Assembly (NCBI GenBank): GCA_014729565.1
Contig: WJJR01000445.1
Span: forward strand, 1-7,862
Direction of reading: 5' to 3'
Length of the DNA: 7,862 bases
Source: Candidatus Zixiibacteriota bacterium
GTDB taxonomy: Bacteria > Zixibacteria > MSB-5A5 > WJJR01
Part shown: positions 1 through 5,924 of the stretch, one piece after another
Position numbering within the stretch: the stretch's first letter is position 1
Layout of the letters: the number at the start of each line of letters is the position of its first letter
Notes under the pieces: generated by a model
Seen by the model: the letters and a program-made list of their open reading frames with translations, nothing else
Told to the model about the DNA's origin: nothing
Databases searched by the model: none
Program-made: the position numbers and the translations under genes

Positions 1-431
1 CCAACTTCAATGACCGCCAGATCACACTGCGCTGATGCGAACGCATCAAACGCCATCGCCGACACCGATTCGAAATACGAATATCGTTCGCGATGAATTG
101 TGGCCCAGTGATCGGTCATGAATCGCCGGACACGCTGGCGGGAAATCGGCTTGCCATTGAGGTGGATTCGTTCCCGCAGATCGCGCAGATGCGGGGAGGT
201 GTAGCGTCCTACGCTGAGCCCGGCGCCCAGGCACATCGCCTCAAGGATCGCAGACACCGAGCCTTTCCCGTTGGTGCCGGCCACGTGGACAGCAGGAGCT
301 TTCAGTTCGGGGTGGTCGAGACGTTCACAGAGCGCCCTAATATTGTCCAGGCCCAGTTTGATGCCCCAGCGTTCGAGCGAATAGAACCGTCGAACGGCTT
401 CACTGTAAGGGATGAGTGACGTGGGGCTCAC
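1..431 (-). CDS. folC: Folylpolyglutamate synthase / dihydrofolate synthase, N-terminal part (runs off window)
   Basis: FolC is a cytoplasmic Mur-ligase-family enzyme that adds glutamate to dihydropteroate and/or folates using ATP. About 143 codons are visible; the 3' end is cut by base 1. The translation reads YSEAVRRFYSLERWGIKLG near the start, then the P-loop AGTNGKGS at residues 51-58. A YTSPHL motif follows, then RERIHLNGKPIS, and the fragment ends in DLAVIEVG just at the edge. These are all typical FolC landmarks in the usual order. I chose the GTG at 431 because it overlaps the accD stop in a GTGA arrangement and gives a normal-length N-terminus; no in-frame ATG lies nearby. The Shine-Dalgarno is weak, so translation is probably coupled to accD. 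Next to accD this matches the accD-folC pairing seen in many bacteria. Whether it has both synthase activities cannot be told from this fragment. Confidence 0.93.
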   Translation of the reverse strand, partial: MSPTSLIPYSEAVRRFYSLERWGIKLGLDNIRALCERLDHPELKAPAVHVAGTNGKGSVSAILEAMCLGAGLSVGRYTSPHLRDLRERIHLNGKPISRQRVRRFMTDHWATIHRERYSYFESVSAMAFDAFASAQCDLAVIEV

Positions 432-1339
432 TCGGCGGTATCGGTTTCCAGTTCTTGGTGTTTCACCCGCAGACCCTCGGGATCGTTGACCCCCGACGTC
501 GGTCCGCACAGAAATTGGAACAGATTGGCGATCGTTGACTTCAGTTCCGTGCGTTTCACGATGCGATCCAGAAAACCATGTTCGAGGAAGAACTCGGAAC
601 TCTGAAATCCCGGCGGCAATTCCTGACGGATCGTTTCGCGAATCACGCGTGGCCCGGCAAATCCCAATTGCGCGCCCGGCTCGGCGACAATGACATCACC
701 CAACGAGGCGTACGATGCCATCACACCGGCCGTGGTGGGATTGGTCAGCACGGTGATGTACGGAATATGCATTTCAGCCAACTCGGCCAGCAAGTAGCTG
801 GTCTTGGCCATCTGCATCAGCGAGAGGATGCCCTCCTGCATACGGGCGCCGCCGGAACAGCAAACAATGACCAGCGGGATGCGTCGCGTCATCGCCCGTT
901 CGATCGAGCGGGCAATCTTCTCACCGACGACTGACCCCATGCTGCCGCCGACAAAGGCGAATTCCATCACACTGAACGAGACTGGTCGTTGCTCGATTTT
1001 GCCGATGCCGCAGACAACCGCATCAGCCAATCCTGTCTTTTGTTGGGCGGCGGTGATGCGCTCGGGATATTTCTTCTTGTCTTTGAACTGCAGCGGGTCC
1101 TGTGACACCAAACCACGGTCGTACTCTTCCAGTGCGCCATCATCGAGAATCAGCCGGATATAATCCTGATGCCCGATGCGGAAATGGAACTCACACGACG
1201 GGCACACCCAACTGCGGCGTTCGAGTTCGCGGGCATAGATAATCTCCCCGCACCCGCCGCACTTCGTCCACAATCCGTCGGGAATCTCGCGCTTTTCCTG
1301 GCGTGCCAGACCGGCTCTTGCTTTACGAAACCATTCCAT
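428..1339 (-). CDS. accD: Acetyl-CoA carboxylase carboxyltransferase subunit beta
   Basis: AccD pairs with AccA to form the carboxyltransferase that moves the carboxyl group from biotin (on AccB) to acetyl-CoA, giving malonyl-CoA for fatty acid synthesis in the cytoplasm. The 303-residue product has the full AccD plan. An N-terminal four-cysteine zinc ribbon (C27, C30, C46, C49) follows an MEWFRKARAG start. The crotonase-like core then shows GGSMGSVVGEKI (131-142), SGGARMQEG (162-170), TNPTTAGVMASYA (199-211) and GFAGPRVIRETI (226-237). Length is normal for the family. The ATG at 1339 has a GGAG 7 bases upstream, within the end of rimI, which it overlaps by 17 bp. It is followed immediately by folC (GTGA overlap). 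accA is not in the window, so the other subunit must be encoded elsewhere. Confidence 0.97.
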   Translation of the reverse strand: MEWFRKARAGLARQEKREIPDGLWTKCGGCGEIIYARELERRSWVCPSCEFHFRIGHQDYIRLILDDGALEEYDRGLVSQDPLQFKDKKKYPERITAAQQKTGLADAVVCGIGKIEQRPVSFSVMEFAFVGGSMGSVVGEKIARSIERAMTRRIPLVIVCCSGGARMQEGILSLMQMAKTSYLLAELAEMHIPYITVLTNPTTAGVMASYASLGDVIVAEPGAQLGFAGPRVIRETIRQELPPGFQSSEFFLEHGFLDRIVKRTELKSTIANLFQFLCGPTSGVNDPEGLRVKHQELETDTAE

Positions 1340-1832
1340 CGGAAGTCTCCGCCATCTGACGATCCCCGGAATCGGAATCGTCGAGAATTTTCATCAGGAC
1401 CAGAGCATCGCACAGGGGGCGACGGTAATAGCCGCGGCGCCGGCCAATGCTCTGATAGCCGCGATCGGTGTACATCGTGATCGCCGACTTATTCGTAATA
1501 CGCACTTCCAAAACGGCGCATGCAACCCCCTTTTCGAGGCCATGCTCCTCCGCATAATCCATCAAGTAGCGCGCGATGCCACGGCGGCGCATTGACGGAG
1601 TAACGGCGATATTGTGGATTTGGATCTCGTCGGCAACCACCTGGGCACACAGATAGCCACACAACTGTCCGTCTCCGTTTACGGCGACGACATTCAGCCC
1701 ACCGCCAAACCCGAGTGACTCCTTGAAAGCCGATTTCGGCCACGGGTCGGTAAAGACAAGGCGCTCTTGCGCTTCGATCCAATCCAGGTCGGCCCGCGTC
1801 ATCGGACGTATGGTGATCGGGTGCGCCATCAT
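1323..1832 (-). CDS. rimI: Ribosomal-protein S18 alanine N-acetyltransferase (GNAT family)
   Basis: This is a GNAT N-acetyltransferase of the RimI type, which acetylates the N-terminal alanine of ribosomal protein S18 (and possibly other proteins) from acetyl-CoA. The 169-residue product shows a FTDPWPKSAF segment (27-36) typical of RimI. It has the acetyl-CoA pyrophosphate-binding motif A at 82-90 (RRRGIARYL), LEVRITNKSAITMY at 108-121 with the glutamate and tyrosine common in the family, and RGYQSIGRRRGYY. About 19 polar residues (DDSDSGDRQM and on) extend past the GNAT fold; their coding DNA carries the accD ribosome binding site. The start ATG at 1832 overlaps the tsaB stop as ATGA. A second ATG follows directly at 1829, so the true start may be either. 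rimI beside tsaB/tsaE is a common bacterial arrangement and supports the name over a generic GNAT. Confidence 0.92.
   Translation of the reverse strand: MMAHPITIRPMTRADLDWIEAQERLVFTDPWPKSAFKESLGFGGGLNVVAVNGDGQLCGYLCAQVVADEIQIHNIAVTPSMRRRGIARYLMDYAEEHGLEKGVACAVLEVRITNKSAITMYTDRGYQSIGRRRGYYRRPLCDALVLMKILDDSDSGDRQMAETSDGMVS
1347..1350 (-). promoter_or_regulatory. Ribosome binding site of accD inside rimI
   Basis: On the minus strand the sequence GCGGAGACTTCCGATGG places a GGAG core 7 bases before the accD ATG at 1339. It lies inside the last codons of rimI. It is one of the few clear Shine-Dalgarno sites in this operon and supports the chosen accD start. Confidence 0.6.
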
Positions 1833-2530
1833 GTTGCTTTACGAAACTGAGGCGGCAAACCGTAGTCCAGAGGTGATTTCAGTGGATCAAGCAGGTGGCC
1901 GTCAGAAATCGCCTCGGTCGCCCACTCCGCGAGCACGTCGCCGCCCACCAACGCATGGTCCTCGCTGACAATGACCGCCGATTGGCCAATCGACTCGACC
2001 CACCGGCCACGATATCCGATAATGCCGCTTCCAACAAGAACTGTCGGGATGCCCGTTGTCGGCGCCCATTTGCCGAGCTGGATACTCTCGGGCTGTCCGA
2101 TCTCGCCATCTGTCGATAAGTGATAGAGGTAGAACTCATCGCCCCGGTGATGGATCACACAGGCCACGGCATGCTCCTCCGGATTGGCAATGCCCAGCCT
2201 GGAGAGCGCATCCGTCTTGCACCACCAGCGTCGCTGTGTCGCCTGAGCCGGCCAGCCCGTGACCGGAATGTTCCCCGCCAATGCCCAACCGGACGCTGTC
2301 GCCCAGCCGATGCGTGTCGCGGTCAATGAACCGGGGCCGGTCACCACACCGAGACCGTCGATGTCCTGGCGCGTCCAATTCGACTCAGACAGGGCCTGGT
2401 CGATCAAGGCATCGAGGGTGCCGCTGCGGCCGCGTGTCGCCTCGGCATCCCACCGTCCGACGGCATTCCCGTCGCGAGCGATGCCAACGGTGATCCGCGA
2501 AGCCGTCATGTCAAAGGCCAACACGCGCAT
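1829..2530 (-). CDS. tsaB: tRNA t6A37 threonylcarbamoyltransferase complex subunit TsaB
   Basis: TsaB is the non-catalytic ASKHA-fold partner of TsaD. With TsaE it supports transfer of threonylcarbamoyl to A37 of ANN-decoding tRNAs. The 234-residue product begins MRVLAFDMTASRITVGI, matching the family opening (LAIDTS-like). It has GPGSLTATRIG at 65-75, equivalent to the family's GPGSFTGLRIG. It is somewhat divergent: the usual R-x-H-S segment reads RGRSGTL (33-39), without the histidine, and the C-terminus ends in SPLDYGLPPQ. I chose the ATG at 2530 rather than the in-frame codon at 2653, because the latter would run far into tsaE and add unrelated residues. It sits 8 bp after the tsaE stop without a clear Shine-Dalgarno, so it is probably translated by coupling. 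tsaD is not in this window. Confidence 0.93.
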   Translation of the reverse strand: MRVLAFDMTASRITVGIARDGNAVGRWDAEATRGRSGTLDALIDQALSESNWTRQDIDGLGVVTGPGSLTATRIGWATASGWALAGNIPVTGWPAQATQRRWWCKTDALSRLGIANPEEHAVACVIHHRGDEFYLYHLSTDGEIGQPESIQLGKWAPTTGIPTVLVGSGIIGYRGRWVESIGQSAVIVSEDHALVGGDVLAEWATEAISDGHLLDPLKSPLDYGLPPQFRKAT

Positions 2531-2538
2531 GGAGGTAC

Positions 2539-2967
2539 TTACGGCCCAGACGGAAGCTGAGCAATAGAGATGCGGCGTTCGGTGTTGTCGGCAATGCGAA
2601 TCGTGACAAGCCACCCGGTCGCGGGCCATTGGTCGCGAATGCGATCCGCCCATTCGACCAGACAGACACCGGAGGATCGGAAATACGGAGCAATACCGGC
2701 GAATTCGAGTTCATCGGCCGACGACAGACGATACAAATCGACATGATAGACCGGGATGTCGCCTTCGAGCACATTCATGAGTGTATAGGTCGGCGATGGC
2801 ATCGGTTCGCGGACGCCGAGGGTCTCGCCGACCGCTCGGGCAAAGACTGACTTCCCGGCTCCCAGCGGTCCGATCAATCCGACCCAATCGCCCGGCTGCA
2901 ACGACCTGGCAAAGGAACGGGCGACGGCAACGGTGTCGGCCTCACACATCGTCGTATGTTCGGCCAC
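2539..2967 (-). CDS. tsaE: tRNA t6A37 threonylcarbamoyltransferase complex ATPase TsaE
   Basis: TsaE is the small P-loop ATPase that drives the TsaB-TsaD complex through its t6A37 modification cycle. The 142-residue product is of normal size. It carries Walker A GPLGAGKS at 33-40, the family's SPTYTLMN (58-65), the HVDLYRL strand (75-81) and the diagnostic VEWADRI (104-110, tryptophan at 106). The start is a GTG at 2967, only 2 bp after the stop of the PorX-like gene, with a weak GAAG upstream. An ATG seven codons in (2949) is possible but has no better ribosome site. It is followed by tsaB after 8 bp. From memory, tsaE next to a porX-type gene also occurs in Bacteroidota, which would make this linkage old rather than accidental. 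Confidence 0.96.
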   Translation of the reverse strand: MAEHTTMCEADTVAVARSFARSLQPGDWVGLIGPLGAGKSVFARAVGETLGVREPMPSPTYTLMNVLEGDIPVYHVDLYRLSSADELEFAGIAPYFRSSGVCLVEWADRIRDQWPATGWLVTIRIADNTERRISIAQLPSGP

Positions 2968-2969
2968 GG

Positions 2970-4541
2970 TTACTTCGGCGTCAACGTCGCCACCGGCAGA
3001 ATCATCTCGGGCATCGAAATACCGCCGTGGAGAAAAGTGTTGGCGAACTTCCGCTGATACTCATTGAAATTCGTCGGATAGACGAAATAGAAATCCTCTT
3101 TGGCCAGCAAATACGTTGTGCTCATGGTGAACGTCGGTAAGCGATACTCACGCGGGTCTTTGATAATCACACCATCTTTGGTATCGCACTTCAGCGTATC
3201 GCCAAATTTGTAACGGAGGCTGGGCGAGGTGTCGCGCCGTCCGTGCGCCACGGTCCCGCGCGATCCCAGAATGCTGCCGTGATCGGTGGTGACAATGGCG
3301 ACCGCGTTCGGATCTCTGGCGATTTTGCGCAATACCTTGAACCACGATGAATTCACAAACCAGGTCTTCATCAAGCCACGGAAAGCCGCTTCATCGGGCG
3401 CCAGTTCATACAGCAACTCGTGTTCGGTACGGCCGTGGGTCAGGTGATCGAGGAAGTTGTACACCACCGAGAGCAGCGGTGTGTCTTTGTACGAGCTGAA
3501 TTTCTTGTCGATGCTCTCCCCCTCAGCGAAGTCGAGCACCTTCACGTACTTCGCTTCCGACGGGAGCCGTACACCGAGACGATCAAGTTGTTGATCGAGT
3601 AGTTGACGTTCGAGACGGTTACGTGAGAACTCATCCTTATCGCCGATTTGCCAGAGTTCCGGATACAAGCGTTGGATTTCATCGGCGGTCAGTCCGGAAA
3701 AGATAGCGTTGCGTGAGAACGGCGTTGCCGACGGCAGCAGCGAAAAGTAGAATTCACGATCAATCGTGAAGTACTCCGCCAGTTCCGACTCGATATTGAA
3801 CCACTGGTCGGAGCGCATGCAGTCGATGACGAAAAAATAGACTTTGCGGCCCGCCTTGAGATGCGGCACGAGGTACTTGGGGACAACATCGACAGAGAGC
3901 GGCGGACGTTTGTCGTTGTCGATGTTGGCCATCCACTGCGGGTATTCCCGTTCCACCCACCGGCCGAATTCGGCGTTCCACTCGCGCTTGTGATCGCGGT
4001 GTGTCTGATCCAATCCCAGATTCACGAACAGGTCAAGATCAAGATCCCACTGAGATAATGAACGGTGGGCATCCACCCACTCCGTCCAGTCGGCATTGGG
4101 AGAGAGGTTTTCCCGCAGGTGGTTAAAATCAGCGACATACTGCTTGGCGAGATGCTCCGACCGAATCTTGCGCTTCTCGACGTGGCGCTTGATCACCGAG
4201 AGAATCTGGCTCGGATTGACCGGCTTGGTGAGGTAATCGTCGATTTTCTTCCCGATCGCCTCGTCCATGATCTGCTCTTCTTCACTCTTGGTAACCATCA
4301 CCACCGGCAAGTTGGGATCGCGGCGCTTGATCTGCTCCAACGTGGAGAGACCATCCATTCCCGGCATTTGCTCATCAAGGAGGACGAGATCGTAGCGCTG
4401 CTTGTCAAGATGGCCGAGCGCATCGTCACCCGAGTGCGCGCCGGTGACCTCGTACCCGCGTTCTTTGAGAAACCTGAAGTGGGCGGTGAGCAAGTCGATT
4501 TCGTCGTCGACCCACAGAACCTGGCGCAGATTGCTTGCCAT
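2970..4541 (-). CDS. porX: PorX-like response regulator with PglZ/alkaline-phosphatase-superfamily output domain
   Basis: This protein is a receiver domain fused to a metal-dependent phosphatase/phosphodiesterase-type domain. From the start used here (523 aa), the receiver shows acidic D12-D13, phosphoacceptor D56 (LVLLDEQMPGMDG), T84 and K106 (LTKPVN). A helical middle section follows. The PglZ region has VIDCMRSDQW (D240, D245), a likely nucleophile T273 in LLPSATPFSR, TTDHG (D420, H421), VAHGRRD (H433) and HGGISMPEMI (H505), so the metal-site ligands look intact. P. gingivalis PorX has this architecture. It controls type IX secretion with the kinase PorY and has been reported to cleave oligonucleotides. 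The same role here is inference; no secretion genes are in view. The kinase gene 26 bp upstream is the likely partner. An ATG at 4550 is the alternative start, but the Shine-Dalgarno spacing favours 4541. Confidence 0.9.
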   Translation of the reverse strand: MASNLRQVLWVDDEIDLLTAHFRFLKERGYEVTGAHSGDDALGHLDKQRYDLVLLDEQMPGMDGLSTLEQIKRRDPNLPVVMVTKSEEEQIMDEAIGKKIDDYLTKPVNPSQILSVIKRHVEKRKIRSEHLAKQYVADFNHLRENLSPNADWTEWVDAHRSLSQWDLDLDLFVNLGLDQTHRDHKREWNAEFGRWVEREYPQWMANIDNDKRPPLSVDVVPKYLVPHLKAGRKVYFFVIDCMRSDQWFNIESELAEYFTIDREFYFSLLPSATPFSRNAIFSGLTADEIQRLYPELWQIGDKDEFSRNRLERQLLDQQLDRLGVRLPSEAKYVKVLDFAEGESIDKKFSSYKDTPLLSVVYNFLDHLTHGRTEHELLYELAPDEAAFRGLMKTWFVNSSWFKVLRKIARDPNAVAIVTTDHGSILGSRGTVAHGRRDTSPSLRYKFGDTLKCDTKDGVIIKDPREYRLPTFTMSTTYLLAKEDFYFVYPTNFNEYQRKFANTFLHGGISMPEMILPVATLTPK

Positions 4542-4549
4542 AGCGGACA

Positions 4550-4555
4550 TCCTTC
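4550..4555 (-). promoter_or_regulatory. Ribosome binding site that decides the porX-like start
   Basis: On the minus strand the junction reads ATGAAGGATGTCCGCTATGG. GAAGGA lies 8 bases before the ATG at 4541, an ideal spacing. It directly abuts and overlaps the ATG at 4550, which is too close for initiation. The downstream ATG is therefore preferred, shortening the protein by three residues. Confidence 0.55.
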
Positions 4556-4567
4556 ATTTGTGTGCTG

Positions 4568-5827
4568 CTACGGATTCTCTGCTGCCGGTAAGTGAATCAC
4601 GAAGCGCGTCGATTGATGGGGGATCGATTCCGCAAGATAGAGATCGCCCCCGTGGTATTCCATGACGATTCGCCGGGCCAAAGTCAAGCCCAGGCCCCAG
4701 CCGCGTTTCTTGGTAGTGAACCCCGGCGCAAAGATCTTCTTCTGTTGTTTGCCGGTAATACCGCGTCCGTTGTCAATCACGGCGATCTCAACACCGCCAC
4801 CGGCAGCAGGATGCAACTGGACGTGAACCACACCCTGCTTGGGGTCTACGGATTCCAGCGCGTTTTTGATCAGGTTTTCCAGCACCCAGGAGATCAGTTC
4901 CGGGTTGATCGCAACCTGGGGCGTCGGCTCGATGTCGTCGGTGAGACAACAGCCCTGTCCACCGAATGGCAGGCGTTGCCGAAAATACGTGATCACCTCT
5001 TCGACAATGGGCTGCACCGATTGCACCTGCACATCCGGAACCGATCCGATCTGGCCGAAGCGATTGGCGACACGCCGCAAACGGGAAACATCGAGTTGCA
5101 TGTGTTCAACGGTCTCGGCCATTTCGTGGTCAGCAGGGGAAGACTGCTGCGACTGATTGCTCGCTGTCTTGGCCTGCAGCAGCTCCAACCATCCCATTAG
5201 AGACGAGAGCGGTGTGCCCAACTGGTGTGCCGTCTCCTTGGCCATCCCGACCCAGATGTAACGCTGTTCGGCCCGCTTGATGTTGCGGAAACTGACATAG
5301 GCAATCAGCAGAAACAGCGTCAGCAAACCGACTTCGATGTACGGAAACAGATTGACCGCCTGAACCAATCTGTAATTTCCATAATAGAGATAGTAGAGAA
5401 GCTGGTCTTGATAGGTAATCGGAACCGGAGGGTACTCGTCTCCCATGCGCTGCATCAGCCGGCGGACTTCCTCCCTCACCTCGGGATCCTCGGCGTTGTC
5501 GGGGATGTCTTCGAGTCCACGCCAGTACAGCGGGGAGCCCTCGGCATCGGCCACGACAATCGGGAAATCCTGCCGGCTGATGATCTCATCGAACAAGAAA
5601 CCAATCTCGGCCGGATTGGTGGCTTCGGCGGCGCGCTTCCATTGGTTGGCATAGGTTGTCGCCAGCCGCGCTTCGGAGGCTTTCAATTCGGAGACCATGG
5701 TCTGGGTGGTGTAGACCAAAAACGCGGCAAATACCACCACACCGGCAATCATCAACCCCTTAAAGGCCAATGGCAGTCCGGTGGCCCCGGCGCGTCCGTG
5801 AATGAATTTCCAGAGCCGTCGTCGCAT
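4568..5827 (-). CDS. Membrane sensor histidine kinase, FCB-type, probable partner of the PorX-like regulator
   Basis: This is a 419-residue inner-membrane sensor kinase. A short basic N-terminus leads into TM1 (about 21-41). An extracytoplasmic sensor of roughly 120 residues follows, including FPIVVADAEGSPLYWRGL (88-104). TM2 is at about 163-180. The dimerisation/H-box GMAKETAHQLGTPLSS (194-209) has phosphoacceptor H201. The HATPase domain carries an N-box (ENLIKNA, 317-323), G1 DNGRG (352-356), an F-box (IFAPGFTTK) and G2 GWGLGL (376-381). The residue after the histidine is Gln rather than the usual acidic residue; I recall this HQ-GTP version from Bacteroidota kinases. The gene lies 26 bp upstream of the porX-like start, so phosphotransfer to its receiver D56 is the natural inference. 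The gene begins just after the serS terminator and ends in TAG. No strong Shine-Dalgarno or promoter was seen. It may correspond to PorY, but I cannot establish orthology. Confidence 0.9.
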   Translation of the reverse strand: MRRRLWKFIHGRAGATGLPLAFKGLMIAGVVVFAAFLVYTTQTMVSELKASEARLATTYANQWKRAAEATNPAEIGFLFDEIISRQDFPIVVADAEGSPLYWRGLEDIPDNAEDPEVREEVRRLMQRMGDEYPPVPITYQDQLLYYLYYGNYRLVQAVNLFPYIEVGLLTLFLLIAYVSFRNIKRAEQRYIWVGMAKETAHQLGTPLSSLMGWLELLQAKTASNQSQQSSPADHEMAETVEHMQLDVSRLRRVANRFGQIGSVPDVQVQSVQPIVEEVITYFRQRLPFGGQGCCLTDDIEPTPQVAINPELISWVLENLIKNALESVDPKQGVVHVQLHPAAGGGVEIAVIDNGRGITGKQQKKIFAPGFTTKKRGWGLGLTLARRIVMEYHGGDLYLAESIPHQSTRFVIHLPAAENP

Positions 5828-5862
5828 CAGTCTATCGTATCGAGCCGTCCATCTTCATACGG
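5828..5862 (-). other. Short leader between serS terminator and kinase operon; no clear promoter
   Basis: If the terminator is efficient, the seven-gene kinase-to-folC run needs its own promoter here or within the 3' part of serS. The only AT-rich candidate is TACGAT about 6 bases before the kinase ATG. It lacks a recognisable -35 and would give an essentially leaderless mRNA. I see no Bacteroidota-type TTTG/TAnnTTTG pair, so I do not call a promoter. Confidence 0.3.
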
Positions 5863-5895
5863 AAAAACACAGGGGCGCACCCACTGTACGCCCCT
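5863..5895 (-). terminator. Rho-independent terminator after serS
   Basis: Read on the minus strand, AGGGGCG (5895-5889) pairs with CGCCCCT (5877-5871). Two further base pairs can form inside after one mismatch, closing a 5-base loop. Directly downstream comes GTGTTTTTCC, with a five-T run at 5867-5863. The hairpin begins 30 bases after the serS stop and ends about 35 bases before the kinase start. This is the expected place for serS termination. The plus-strand side has no T-run, so it acts only in this direction. Confidence 0.85.
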
Positions 5896-5924
5896 CGGGT
5901 TCTACTCTCATCATCGGCACCCGT

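Noticed and set aside
2531..2653. Upstream in-frame start for tsaB at 2653
   Set aside because: It would overlap tsaE by over 100 bp and add 41 residues unlike any TsaB. The ATG at 2530 gives the family N-terminus MRVLAFD.
2970..4541. PglZ domain as a sign of a BREX phage-defence locus
   Set aside because: The domain is fused to a response-regulator receiver, as in PorX. No brxC, pglX methylase, brxA/B or brxL-like gene is present, and the neighbours are housekeeping genes.
4065..5200. Two plus-strand open frames (176 and 202 codons) opposite the porX-like and kinase genes
   Set aside because: Both mirror strongly conserved minus-strand domains, and neither has a ribosome site or family resemblance.
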